A stretch of DNA of 64,000 nt from NCBI RefSeq assembly GCF_964355755.1, contig NC_092672.1, positions 6,324,001-6,388,000 of the forward strand, read 5' to 3'. Positions 28,101 to 39,774 of the stretch are shown here, piece by piece. The translations under genes and the position numbers were made by a program. The notes beneath the pieces were generated by a model. It saw only the letters and a list, made by a program, of their open reading frames with translations. It was not told where the DNA came from and did not search any database. Every line of letters begins with the position of its first letter. The stretch's first letter is position 1. Source of the DNA: Antedon mediterranea. Taxonomy: Eukaryota; Echinodermata; Crinoidea; Comatulida; Antedonidae.

Positions 28101-31100
28101 GTTAAAATAGTGCCAGCCTATTCAATATTCATCATTAATGAGTCGGACTAAAAAAGGGACTGGTGAAGATTTAAATCTTTCTGTACGACCAAACGGGATT
28201 TTGAGTAGAGGCTTACTCGCAGACCTCAGGGTTCTGCTAATGTCACGAACAGGGGGAAGAATGCTTCTAAATGTATCGGACTTTATTATTCCTTTACCAA
28301 ATTTCAGTAAGAGTTGGACTCTTCTGTTAACTAGCGATGGAAGGTCTGACAATTTAAGAGCAGACTCGTAGGATACATAGTTCATGCCATAAATGATTCG
28401 TAGAGCTCTTTTTTGAACTCTTTCTATTGACTTAGTTTGGTCTTTCGTAATTGAACTGTAATTTAAACAAGGGCCCATGAATTACCTACAGGTGTGTGTC
28501 TGTGTGTAGAGAGATGATGTTTTTATGGAAAATCCAGAAACCTTAATATTAATAATAGTAGACTTGTCATTACATTATCTTTGCATATGTCATGCAGAAT
28601 CGACCAAAAAACCTTCTCTTGATTGGTTTATAAAAATATGCACAATTATAAAATCATCACTAATAGTTGCAGCATAAATTAGGAAATTTAATTAATGCTT
28701 CTCATATTTTTCAGTAATGACACAAATGTTTAGATTACAAACTCATTATACACTATGTACTGCACTTACCATCCATCAGTAGCCAATGTCCTGTCATGAC
28801 CCACATAAGAACTAGCAGAACAGAGAGACTAAAAGACATCAACTCAGCCGACGTGAACCGACCACAACAACCAAAAGATATTCTGTAAAAAAAAATTGTC
28901 AAAATAAAAGTCCTAATAAATTGAAATATTAATTTCTGGAGTGTTAAGATGTAGCAGTTGATACAGGTATTTATAAATATAGACTGTAAGAAAAGTTTTA
29001 ACCGATTTAGGGTGGTTACCTTTAATTAGGCTGGAATCAAAACTTGAGCTCTGCCTACACTATCAAACTGGTTTGAGAAAAAAGTGTGATTTGCCCAAAT
29101 ACTGTATGGACGATGACATCATCATGTTCATATGGGCACATCACATTTTTTTGTCACATAAAGTTTGATAGTGTAGACAAAGTCTTATTGACAAAAACAA
29201 ACTGGTTCTGCACTACACTCAATAACAGGCAATGTGGGGATATGTGGGGCAACTTCAACAAAGTTACGAGGTGTGTGGCAATGCGTGCAACAATGTTTGC
29301 ACACATTAAAAAGTTGACAACACAACATTATAATTTGCGTATTTCTTTTATTTTTTTGAAGAAAAAAACACACCTATGCATACGTACAGTAACGATGCAT
29401 GTCATATAATAGTAATATGTATTCATGATATAATGCATCGCATACAGTATGGCATGTATTGAGTTTACTATACTGTAGACCATAATGTGTACTGTATACT
29501 GTAAGTATGAAAGAAAAGTTCACAACATACAAGCAGTTATAATTTGCGTATTTCTTTTTTCTGAATAAAATGCATAGTTTGCCTATGTATACATAAAATG
29601 CATGTTGTAGTAATATATGTATTGATGATATAATGCATGGCATATGGCATGCATTATTGAGTGTATTGTAGACCAAACATAAGTATGAAAGAAAGCCATC
29701 AGTTTTAACTACACAAACTAGTTAAGTCAACACCTATTTTAGCTAAATCTACCTTGGGGTTCAGCATGAACAGTCTCCAGGCACTATAATACCTGAATTT
29801 TTTACAAATGAACACTGAATTTACTAAGATAATCTTTTGAGTAATCTTGCTTTCTCAATTCATTCAATTTATAGAATTCTTCTCGCTCCATTCAGGGTGA
29901 ATGCATTTAAAATGACCATGTACAGTACAAAGTATTTTACTTCAGTATGTTTTGTTTACTTTCTGTTTTTGCAATGCCTTATTGAGCTGAATCAATTGTA
30001 CACAATGTTTTGTGCAGACGGCCTCATAAACGTGTAGACTATACTGTACTATTATGGTAAAAGATAAATGTATATACTTTAAATATGCTGTACTTACTTG
30101 GTGCCTTGAGAACATGGTCGCAGAATATATTGGCACATTGGTAACAGAAGAAAAGCAAAGGCTACTGTTGCAAGGACTAAAAAGAGAAATAAGTTAATTA
30201 CAATCTGAAACAATAGCAAAGAAATTCCATCAGGACAAGATTTAATAATACAACATTATACAACATCAATTTATCATCAAATTACTGTAAAATCAACAGT
30301 ATCATATTACTGTAGAATATTGTTTTATAAATGTTAATATCAATATTTATCTTTGAAAATATTACAGCAATTTTACATGAATCTGGTAAAAGAATGATTA
30401 TTAATATTATACATAAAAATTACCATCTGTTATAGCCATAGAGTATGCACAGTGAAATTAAATTAAAAATTAAAAAAAAAGTAAGAAAGAAAGAAACCAA
30501 AGATAATAATGAATGTATTTATAAAAATATAATATTCTGAATATAAATGTTATACTGTATGCAAGGCAGGTGTATGTGTATGTTGTAATTTGTCCTAATG
30601 ACATTCTAATTTTTTTTGGGGCAATTATATAAAATCTCAGTTTTCCGTACAGATGGTTTAATACTAGTGATAATATGACAAATTTATAAATATGGCATTC
30701 ATAATACCGTTTACCGTATTGTTTCTTTTACTTTTTTCCCCTCATAAAACATCTTTTGAGCAAAACACATTACTGTATATCGATTTGTATTACTCCAGAG
30801 CATTTTGCATGTAGGTTTACAATATGTTGGCAAATAAATTATTTTATAAAAAGTAATAAAATATAGTGGCCAATGTTTTGCAATATTAATAAATTAATAA
30901 AGTGATTTTCGATTTTTGGTACCCCATTAAATGAATGTGAACTCTCACTTTCTTCAATGGTTTTAACTTATACTTATCTGAGCTTTTTATGGGTTTCTCT
31001 TTGCATAATTTAAGTAAATCTGTGGTTACATAAAAATCTATCAAAAAAGAATACAAATTCCGTAGTTTGTATCACGACTTCTTTATTTATCACATTTTTT

Positions 31101-34100
31101 GCTAAGTACTCTAATAACGTTTTATGAAAAATTTGAACTTTTTTCGGGCTAATATCGTTTTTTTGATTTAGCTTTTTGTTTATTTTATTTAGATCCAGCC
31201 ATTGATACCTACAACATTGCCACTTTGTCAAGTGTTTTGTATACAGCTAACTACGCTATCAAACTTTATGTTGATAATGTGATGTGCACATAAATGGGCA
31301 TGGTGATGTAATATCACTATCGTATTTGGGTTTAGCAATACCATATTAAACGGGTATTGCTAAACTCCGCAAACCTAAAAAAAACCATAGCAAACCCCAC
31401 TGAACCAACATAAAAGTGATTGAGTCATGTAGTGTACGACCCACTGGGTATATCCATGTAAAAAAAATATTAAATTTCTACTGTTATGTTAACCACTTAT
31501 TTTTGGGGTAAAACATCATTTTTTTGGTCAAAAATAACTGCTAAACCCCGCAAACCTCCAAAAAAACATAGCAAACCCCACGAAACCAACATTAAAGTGA
31601 TTGAATCATGCAGTGTACGACCCACTGGGTATATCCATGTAAAAAAAAAATTAAATTTCTACTGTTAACCACTTATTTTTGGGGTAAAACATCATTTTTT
31701 GGTCAAAAATAACTGCTAAACCCCGCAAACCTCCAAAAAAATATAGCAAACCCCACCGAACCAACATAAAAGTGATTGAATCATGTAGTGTACGACCCAC
31801 TGGGTATATTCAAGTAAAAAAATATTAAATTTCTACTGTTAGCTACTCATTTTTGGGGTAAAACATCATTTTTTGGTACAAAAATATTACATTTTTTTGG
31901 AGCAAAAAATGATGTTTTACCCCAAAAATTAGAAGTTAACAGTAGAAATTTAATATTTTTTTACATGGATATACCCAGTGGGTTTACACACTGCATGATT
32001 CAATCACTTTTATGTTGGTTTGGTAGGGTTTGCTATGTTTTTTTGGAGGTTTAGTAGTTATTTTTGATCAAAAAATGATGTTTTACCCCAAAAATAAGTG
32101 GTTAACAGTATAAATTTAATATTTTTTTACTTGAATTATACCCAGTGGGTCGTACACTACATGATTCAATCACTTTTATGTTGGTTCGGTGGGGTTTGCT
32201 ATGTTTTTTTGGAGGTTTGCGGGGGCTTGCGGGGTTTAGCAATACCGTATTAAAGCATATCACTACCATATTTGGGCACATCACACTTTTTTGTCAAATT
32301 AGGTAGATAGTGTAGACAGAGCTTTAAACAATTATTTTATTCGAACTACATTAAGGATCAGAATAACATTAAATTACTTAAATTGGATCTAAAAACGTAA
32401 AAAAAACTTTTAAAGCGTCACAGAAACATAGTATTATACAGGTGCTATACTACATATTTATGTAATGTAATATTAATTAATTAGCAATTACAGACAAAGG
32501 AAACAAACAATAGTTATCATATCATTATCATAACTTGATAGAGGCTTTAGGTTGTTGACTGAATGCTCTTTTAGTTTCCATTAAGGCTAGCATTTAGCAT
32601 CAAGGGATTTCATCTTTCACACATCTACCAACCGTGCATGAATAAGATCAAAGCCATTGACATTTCAAGACACGACCATGTCAAGTATACAACTGAATAA
32701 AATTATAGTTGCGAACATTTTATTCTTTAATTAAATCTTCATTTTCTAGTACTGTAGTATACAATTGCTGGTAAAAGAATTTTAGTATAATTTAAGGTTT
32801 AGCATTTAGGATACATTATTTTTAAATGTAAAATTGAGGTTACTGTAGGTTTGTCTTGCCTAAAGGCTCTCTACATTATCGAACTTTAAGTGATGTGATA
32901 TGCTCATACTGTATATGGAAATGATGATGTCATATCACTACTATATTTGGGCATATCACTACCATGTTTGGGCAGTCTTGCCTAACCACTTTACTATAGG
33001 ATGCATGCGTTGAGCTGAAGGCCTGATGAAACTACTGTACTGTACACCGAGACATGGCGAGCCAGACATTTTATGTCCGGTTGGCTCAGGAAGAATCTCA
33101 ATTATTGTACAGATTTCAACTACACTGTTTCTAAGTTAACCATCTGAAAGACTTTTAAAAATAAACAAAATAAAGAGGTTCATATATATATAGAATCCTA
33201 AGTAGAACTTAAATAGGCATGATTATATCAATGAAAATGATTACGTATTAAAAAGTAATGAAAACCATCTGTGGTTTAAATGCCTACACAACTTAAGATC
33301 CTTGTACTAAACATTCTCAAAACCAGCTTGATCTTCCCTTGACCTTAATAATGAACACCATATTTTGACTGCAATTAGCATTATGACCTACAAAGGCTAA
33401 TATTAGAAATTGCAAAACCACAATCAACAGAACTAAAGTTTGTATTATTCTTTCTAAATCTAAGGAACAGTCGTAATTCCTATAGATATACAACAAAGGT
33501 ATATGAATTACAGGTTTATTAACTAAAGAATAACAGATTATCTTCATAGGTAGGCCTACAGTATTATTAAAGGGCTAAATGCATTTCGTTATAACAACCC
33601 ATTGCCCTGTGGTTGTGACCAAATCGACTATGCCTACAGTATACTGTATGTGTCATCAAATACCGTTTATATTTATTTATAGAATTATGTTTTAAGTTTA
33701 AAACTTTATTTAAATTAGTAATGCCATAGGAATAGCTTTAAGGGATAATTGATATATTAATAATGTTAGTAATTAATCTTTTTATAAAAAAAAAAAAGAT
33801 TTAAATTTAATAAACACCTAAAATAGTAGCAGAAGAGGATTAAATTAAATGTTTCAAGTGCAATGGATCACGAAAACTATTTTTAAAACAATTTTAGGTT
33901 GGATGGCAAGAATGTTCCATTTTATTATAGGGGTTTTAAAGTTAACGTTCTAATTGTTGGTTTATCCATGAGGACCTCCATGGTTTATCCAAGTACAGTA
34001 AGCTAAGCAAAAAAACAGTATACTAGAAACTTGGTTAGAAATTGACATTTTTGGTGTTTTGATTTTTGTCGGGAAGAGTAACCTTTAAACTCAAACCCAC

Positions 34101-37100
34101 AACTGTTACACCTCAATGTACCATGTAATACCAGATTAGATGATTAATACACACAGCGTTCGCAATAACACTGGTCCGCCGGCCAATGGCCGGTTAAAGT
34201 CCGCCTGGCCAGTTAAAATGTCAGTAAAATATGACGAATATCAATAATTTTACTCAATTTACCTCATCACGATTTCCTTAAGAAATATTTTACACCTGGA
34301 CAAATGTAAACAAGATCGATTTTCTGTACCTCAATAACTTTTTTTCAAGTTAATGTTCAGGTATAAACAGTATTTTGGTTGTTAATTGAAGGCCTCCCTA
34401 TACAGTAGTACTAGTAAAAGTGTGGCCGACCAGTAAAAAGAATGGAGGACCAGTAAAATTGTAATTTTACTGGTCCTATTGTCTTGTTTAAAAAAAACGG
34501 AGACCCCTGACACACATAAAAAATAAAAAAATGTAATGAGACAAACCTGCTGTACATATAGCAAATATCATCTGCATGGAGTCAAAGAAGAAGAACATGA
34601 CAAGTAAAGAAATGGAAGCACCGACCGGCAAGAACATGGCTTGAGTTGTATCAATACTATGTACTGAAAAGAAAGAACAAGAAACATATTTTTAAAACCG
34701 TCTTTTTGGTACAGACAATTGAAGCAAAATGAAGCGCTAAGAAACTAAACAAAATACATGGCGAAATGCAGAGAGCGACGAAGGGCGTGTTATTTAATAT
34801 TTTGTCCCCAAGAAAACTGGAAACATGCATAGAGCGACAGATGGCATGTTATTTGTCCCAAATTAAACAGATAACTCAACATTTTAATAGGCTTTTGTGA
34901 TGTTAACAATACATTGATTTTCCCTGAGAATCAAATATACATTGTCTGTTGGTATATTAAACATAAAAATTGTTGACATCATTGTGCAAATATATCGTAC
35001 TGCATGTATCCCAAAATTCTTGGAAAAATAAATAGAGCGACAGAGGGCATGCTAAATTTAATATTTCATCCCATATTAAAGAACAGATAACTGAAGATTT
35101 AAATAGGCTTTTGTGATGTTAACAATACATTGATTTTCCCCGAGAAATAAATACACATTGTCTATTGGTATATTAAACTTTAAATTGTGGACGTTATTGT
35201 GCAAATATATGTATCCCAAAATTCTAGGAAAAATGGATAGAGCGACAGAGGGCAGGCTAAATTTAATATTTCATCCCATATTAAAGAACAGATAACTGAA
35301 GATTTTAGTAGGCTTTTGTGATGTTACCAATACATTGATTTTCCCGAGAATCAATGCATTGTCTGTCAGTTGGTATATACTGTACATACTGTATTAAACT
35401 TGAACATTGTAGATGTTATTGTGCAACCAAACATTGATCAAATAGCAATTAATACACTTTGCATTTTCATTTAAGTAATGAAGCATAGAGTAGCTTGTAG
35501 GGTTGAAGGGTTTACAAGGAAATAATGCAGTATCAAAACATTACTTAAGGTAGAAATATACACAAGTGTCATTAATAATAATACATACACAATAAAAACA
35601 CTATATTACTTGTGAGTTTAATATTCAACCAGGATGTTAATTGAATGAAAACATCCTTAAGAAATATCACATTACTTGCATTGAGGTGAATGTAAAAGAA
35701 GTTTTAGGCTATTTAGTTGTTGAAAACACATCACATCACACACAAATATAATTACTACAACATGCATGTGACATCAGAAAATAGTAAAAATAACTACAGC
35801 ACATGTTAGCCATCAAATTGAACGTCTATTTTTCAATTAAGAAAATGTTAATCATGTCCAAATACGTCATTTATAATAACTATCATTAAACAATTGTTAT
35901 TAGAAACTATAAATATATTTTATTATGTTTTTTGTAATTAATTTTACTGGAATTTATTATGTTTACCTCAATTTCTTGAAGAAAGAAATAAATGTTAAGT
36001 TGAATTGAATTGAATTGAACATACATTGTGCTTGTATTGGTAAAAGAACTGACAATAAGGCAGACATAAGTGAAAACTCTTTACAAACACATGTATAGAA
36101 AGTTCACGACAGCTTTTTCTGTCTATACAAACAACGTACTACTAAACCAAGTAAACAATGTCCAGTTACTTAAGCTCCTTAGAGACAAGCCCAGTTAACT
36201 TACTAGCAGACGGGGCTAGTAAGTAAAGAAAGCTCTGTCAAAGCATAGACTAGATATTTTTTGGGAATGTAAGTTTGGGCCATCAAAATGGCAGGAGGGC
36301 TAGTACAATTATCTGCTAACTAGCCAGATCTTACCATTTTTAGGACACTAGATATTTTTAAAGTACAGCCTATTTGTGAATTTTCGTTTTGGCTATCACA
36401 ATGGCAGGTGGGCTAGTAAGATTACCTCCTGACTATCCAAAACCCAGTTACCATTTTTAGGACACTAGATATTTTTAAAGTAATTTTCGTTTTGGCTATC
36501 ACAATGACAGGCAGGCTAGTACAATTTTAACAAAGGCCAATACACTCTTGGGACTAGATGTTTACAGTAATTGTGAAATGTTTGTTAGTTTGGGCCAGCA
36601 AAATGGCTGGTGGGGTAGTACAATACTAACTAGCCTGATACACTACTTACCATTTTCAGGATGACTACAACAGTGGATATATTTTATAAATTATTCAATT
36701 TAGATACATATTTGATTTTAGGCCACCAACAAATTCTTACCATTTTCATTGTTGATGGTAACATTTGCAGATTGTCCTGTTGCTTCATTTTCTTCACTTT
36801 TTCTATCCTTTTCATCAAGATCCATGTTTAAAGACCTTAGTATCAGAAAAATAAAATCATACAGTAATTTGAGAAATTAGAATTAACGAAGATTTATTAT
36901 TATTTATTGCAAAAAAAGTTTAGTATTCAATGATGAATATATAAATAATCAATTATACAAGAAATATTAAATATTAATTTATCAAATCTGTAGTAATACA
37001 CGCGGCTTCGCGCCAATCGATCTGCGCGTAGCATCGATTTTTCGGCGCCGGACCAGAACCGTGCCGGAACAGGTGTGGAAGACTCTTCACATATATCTAC

Positions 37101-38490
37101 TGTAGTATAATATATTTATGGAAACAGTTTCTAAGGTAAGATACTTTTTTGTCGTTCCACTAAAAAGTTTGATACATTTTTTTTTAGAAGATAAGGAAAT
37201 GAAATTTGAAATATTAAAATCATAATGACTTGCCTCTCAAAGTTCTTAATTTGTTTATATTATCAAGATATATATATTTTTTATATACTTGTATTTATAC
37301 AGTTTTTTCAGTACTCACTTCAATAAGAGTACAATAAGTTCTGGTAATTTCATTATAATATATTCTTAAACCACATAAACGATAACAAAACCCAAGGTGA
37401 ATAAAACTATTTAAATATCAATCTACATCTGTTGTACTGTAGTAGGCAGCATGATCTACCTATTGTTTAGTCTGGTGTCCTTATTTATAAATCCTTTGTT
37501 GTTAATGGAAATGTACAAGTGTTCACACAACCGTAAACAACAAAGCGATTATTGTTCCTGCGATTATAATACTACAAGTTTGGTCACTTCAATGTAGCCA
37601 TTTATTATTATTCATGATATTATTTTTAATATGCAATGCATTGAAGTAGAAGAATTGAAGAACCAAAAAAAGTGCCATAGTAAAATTAAAAACAAAAGCA
37701 TTGATCAATTATACCCATTTTTGTTTAGTTAATATCTTTGTTTAATGTTGTGATTATACAGTATAAGAATTATGTCTGCTGTATTTTTCTATTCGAAACT
37801 CTGTAAAATGCTTGGCAAGTAAGGTGAAAATCATATGCCATTTTAAAAAGAAAAATTGGAATTTCATTGCCCCACATGGTTGCTTGTACGGTCATTTAAA
37901 AAATAAGAACATCTCAAATTTGTTTTGTTTTTTTTAACTTACCTGAAACTACCATACACAATCAAGAGCATGGATATAAGAAATGTTGAGACTCTAGAAG
38001 AATCCACAAGGGAGTATGCCCTGTAACGAAAGACAAAATCATACAATTTAAACTTTAAATGTATTGTATTCATATAGAATTATAAATTGTATTCATAGAT
38101 ATGCTATATAACCCTAGACCTATATTAGAATACTATTACTGTAATAAAATAAAAAGATAGTTAAAATGAGTCCACAAAATCTAGGTTAGGCCCTTCTGTA
38201 GGATTTTTTAGACCAAGCCTATCCTATATAACTTAATAAGCATATAGGAAAATTATGCTAAGTCTAAAATAAGGCTTTCAACTTTGTTGTGTTACTGTTA
38301 TCAACTTTCCTTTTCAACTTTTTAGATAAAAAAACCTTATCTAATCTACTCGGTCCATACACATGTTATTCATACTTAAGTTAGGCCTAGGCCCTAGTCA
38401 TATAACATAGATAGGGCCATCATTCGTATAGCTAGGCTACACAATATCTTTAATTTAATATTTACATACTTACCAATCATAATCAGACAT
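19171..38490 (-). CDS. SPPL3: SPPL3, signal peptide peptidase-like 3 intramembrane aspartyl protease (complete)
   Basis: SPPL3 is a GxGD-type intramembrane protease of the Golgi that sheds type II glycosyltransferases in vertebrates. Coding exons: 38474-38490, 37943-38020, 36741-36835, 34547-34663, 30098-30176, 28770-28882, 23254-23432, 21936-22024, 20858-21060, 19969-20078, 19171-19242. They sum to 1152 nt, 383 aa plus stop, close to the human length as I recall it. The first catalytic aspartate is in the YD pair (198-199, LLIYDVFW), the second in GLGD (267-270), followed by the PAL motif (340-342). Several hydrophobic segments are visible. The N-terminus reads [14 protein letters not shown] and the C-terminus ends KKTLLDV. 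Exon 3 encodes a short polar loop, less conserved. All junctions are GT-AG and all phases close. Introns are large and loaded with repeats. It lies head-to-head with HNF1, start codons about 1.3 kb apart. Confidence 0.97.
20334..20728 (+). mobile_element. tRNA-derived SINE, family S1 (SPPL3 intron)
   Basis: The head resembles a Ser/Leu-type tRNA, with an A box GTGGCCGAGCGGTTAAG and a B box GGTTCGAGGCTC. The body includes GGTCCAGTGTACAC and GGGGTTACCCCGGTG and the end is a poly(A)-like tail (20700-20728). The first ~27 bp of the head is repeated in tandem (20334 and 20361). Confidence 0.8.
21583..21762 (-). mobile_element. tRNA-like SINE, family S3 (SPPL3 intron)
   Basis: Minus strand has an A-box-like GCCAAGTGGTTAGGACACTT and a B-box-like CCGGGTTGAATTGCC, followed by a body with GTAAATGAGTACCTGG. 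It differs from S1 and S2. Confidence 0.5.
22405..22614. repeat. 42 bp minisatellite (5 copies) in SPPL3 intron 7
   Basis: Unit GAGGAATATTTCTTTTGGCG then ACTATTTATTTGGCGTGGACAA, spaced exactly 42 bp. It sits in the second copy of a ~135 bp direct duplication (about 22185-22310 and 22316-22440). Because 42 is divisible by three, several frames stay open, which is not evidence of a gene. Confidence 0.9.
22910..23230 (+). mobile_element. Probable LINE 3' UTR (SPPL3 intron 7)
   Basis: Ends GGTTGTGAACTGAATAAAAT followed by AAATAAATT repeats, the usual shape of a LINE 3' end. No reverse-transcriptase frame recognised. Confidence 0.45.
24187..24916. mobile_element. TTAA-flanked foldback element, family T2, with an internal end duplication
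   Basis: TTAA at 24187-24190 and 24913-24916 bracket long inverted arms: left AAGGCCCATTCACACTAGGA then CGATAACGATCGACGATAA; right the complement TTATCGTCGATCGTTATCG through GAATGGGCC. A second left-arm copy begins near 24516, and a 27 bp segment (TAGTTAAATCACAGCTCAAA and on) occurs twice, at about 24331 and 24412. No coding capacity. Confidence 0.7.
25888..26069 (-). mobile_element. tRNA-derived SINE, family S2 (SPPL3 intron 6)
   Basis: Second copy: complement head GGAGCTGTAGCTTGGTGGTT, B box GGTTCAATCC, body GCGAGTTACTTGCTG. A stretch near the middle is deleted relative to the copy at 54689. Confidence 0.7.
26297..26518 (-). mobile_element. tRNA-derived SINE, family S1, with a 33 bp target duplication
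   Basis: Reverse copy with the same A box (complement at about 26489-26505) and B box. It ends at GGGGTTACCCCGGTG, lacking the 3' part of the copy at 20334. A perfect 33 bp direct repeat flanks it at 26264-26296 and 26519-26551. Confidence 0.8.
27293..27338. repeat. 14 bp tandem repeat (3 copies)
   Basis: TTGGATTAGAGG-type units repeated in SPPL3 intron 6. Confidence 0.75.
27915..28480 (-). mobile_element. 5'-truncated non-LTR retrotransposon (LINE) with C-terminal RT frame
   Basis: The open frame 28122-28478 (minus) encodes the C-terminal end of a reverse-transcriptase polyprotein: [34 protein letters not shown], ending LVRLINDEY. This pattern is typical of CR1/L2/jockey-like LINEs in marine invertebrates. 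The 3' UTR follows to about 27915, with AATAAA-type A-rich sequence. The rest of the element is missing. It lies in SPPL3 intron 6. Confidence 0.8.
29046..29188. mobile_element. MITE family M1, copy 8 (SPPL3 intron)
   Basis: Both arms are recognisable (GAGCTCTGCCTACACTATC and GATAGTGTAGACAAAGTC) with the ATCATGTTCATATGGGCAC core. Confidence 0.8.
29331..29697. repeat. ~209 bp direct duplication (SPPL3 intron 5)
   Basis: TAATTTGCGTATTTCTTTT at 29331 and 29540, then GATATAATGCAT and AAGTATGAAAGAAA in both copies. Confidence 0.75.
31244..32328. mobile_element. MITE family M1, copy 9, carrying a ~0.9 kb palindromic insert
   Basis: M1 left part spans 31244-31330 and its right part about 32255-32328 (CACTACCATATTTGGGCAC through GTGTAGACAGAGCTTTAA). 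The middle is an inverted array of another repeat, described separately. Confidence 0.7.
31331..32255. repeat. Composite palindrome: three direct and two inverted ~175 bp units
   Basis: Each unit contains ACCCCGCAAACCTCC, AAAGTGATTGAATCATG, GTACGACCCACTGGGTATA and TTGGGGTAAAACATCA. Units read forward from about 31360, 31540 and 31715, and in reverse from about 31905 to 32240, so the block can fold on itself around 31890. Both ends carry TTTAGCAATACC-type sequence near TATTAAA. Short open frames on both strands (31486-31668 plus, 32102-32284 minus) come from the same unit and are not taken as genes. Confidence 0.7.
32860..32974. mobile_element. MITE family M1, copy 10, right-truncated (SPPL3 intron)
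   Basis: Left arm and core (CACTACTATATTTGGGCATATC) are present; the right arm is missing after GGGCAGTCT. Confidence 0.65.
34760..35400. repeat. ~204 bp direct repeat, three copies (SPPL3 intron 3)
   Basis: The marker AGAGCGACAG recurs at 34831, 35034 and 35239, each followed by TTAATATTT, GGCTTTTGTGATGTTA and CAATACATTGATTTTCCC. Confidence 0.85.
35905..36022 (+). mobile_element. Probable LINE 3' tail (SPPL3 intron 3)
   Basis: TTTCTTGAAGAAAGAAATAA followed by TTGAATTGAATTGAATTGAA, a short-repeat 3' terminus. Confidence 0.45.
36165..36665. repeat. ~117 bp degenerate tandem repeat next to SPPL3 exon 3
   Basis: Units carry TTACCATTTTTAGGACACTA, GATATTTTTAAAGTA, TTTTGGCTATCACAATGGCA and GGGCTAGTA. 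Clear copies begin near 36333 and 36450; flanking ones are decayed. Confidence 0.75.
36997..37090. mobile_element. Partial copy of family T3 (SPPL3 intron 2)
   Basis: About 90 bp matching the right half of T3: CGCCAATCGATCTGCGCG, TTCGGCGCCGGACC and GTGCCGGAACAGGTGTG. The left half is missing. Confidence 0.65.
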
Positions 38491-39774
38491 TTTATTTCAG
38501 CACTTTCACCACTTTTACACAAAGGCCAACCTCAAATCAAAGAACCGTAGTTCTTTCCTAAGCCGGCTGAGTAAAGATGTCCAGCTAGGTTAGGAGCCTA
38601 GCTAGCTAGCCTGCTGAGACCAGTATATCGGGCCCAGGTCTAAAATAATCAACACAAGATGGCCGATGAGAACAAATTTTTCAAATCAATAATTTCAACT
38701 AATCGTAAATTCTTGTCACTTTAAATTTACCATAGTCGAATCTGTATTATCTGAACACTTAATAAGCAGTCGTACAACCCCAAATAATACCGTAATCTGG
38801 AACACCAAGTAAGTAAAGTTAGGGGTCGAAATGAGCGAAGGACAATGGACACATTTCCGACGACAAAAAACAGTGTTATGATTATTATTGCGCATGCGTA
38901 GATTCAGTTAAAGCTCAAGATTTTATGGGATTGGCAATTTACGATGATAGGTTGTAATGAAATATGTTATTATACAATATTTAAGCATATTGATCCTTAT
39001 TAGATTTTTATTACTGAAAAATTAAAAAACTATGCAAATTTTTACATATAATTATTACACATATTATTTAAAACTGCTTTATTTTTCGTTTTATATATGC
39101 ATGGATGCTAATGTAGCCACATAAATATGGAATATTCCAAAAGTGTTCATTTAAATACATACATATCTTTACAAATTATTTCGATTATTATTATTAATTT
39201 TAGATCATGAAGACAAATTCGTTTGTCTATGATTATAGTAAGCCTAAATAGCTACAGAGTACCCATAGGGCCTACTACATGAATGACAATACATTATTAA
39301 CAGGGAGGCTCACAGTAGGCTGAACATGAACATTCGTGTTCACTCCAACTGGTGTTTACTTCTTTACTTTTCAACTTTGTTTTATTTTTTACAATTTTAA
39401 TTTCTATTATGTCCCGGTTAGTTTAAAATGATTCATGTAATTCTTAATACCGCATATAGGCCTAAATAACATTGATTAAAATACGATTTGAACCATTGAA
39501 CTTGGAACCGCAAGATAGCTTAACCACTAACACAAGCACGTATAACTTGAAAACAAATTGCAGAAACCAGTTTCACACATCCTTATCAATTTGGTTAGTG
39601 ATGGCGCCCTACCTGAATATATTTGGAAAACGATCTGGAATATAGATAAAACACGACCAGGTTTTAGTACAACTATATCAGTGGTATCTCAGCCAGGAAA
39701 ACACACGGGTGCGTATTTATATAAACCAGCAACGTATTGTTAGACAAATTCTTTGGAGGAAAAAAATCGAAAAA
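38491..39774. promoter_or_regulatory. Head-to-head spacer between SPPL3 and HNF1 (putative divergent promoter region)
   Basis: About 1.3 kb separates the two start codons, so both 5' UTRs and promoters should lie here unless upstream non-coding exons exist. The SPPL3 side (38491-38650) is less AT-rich, with AGGCCT/CTAGCTAG clusters; the HNF1 side has a TATA-like TTTATATAAA at 39717-39726. The middle is AT-rich with no repeats I recognise. Promoter function is inferred from position only. Confidence 0.45.

Larger units (their letters stand above)
23433..28769. other. SPPL3 intron 6 (5.3 kb)
   Basis: Between exons 6 and 7. It holds the T2 element (24187-24916), an S2 SINE, an S1 SINE with its target duplication, a 14 bp repeat and a LINE 3' fragment. 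The remainder is AT-rich with nothing I recognise. Confidence 0.7.

Noticed and set aside
31486-32284. Two near-identical short peptides on opposite strands ([10 protein letters not shown]...VRPTGY)
   Set aside because: They come from inverted copies of the same repeat unit; no start context or family, and other copies of the unit are broken.
39709-39774. Upstream extension of HNF1 from 39709
   Set aside because: The codon at 39709 is GTG, not ATG. The first in-frame ATG after the upstream stop is 39775.
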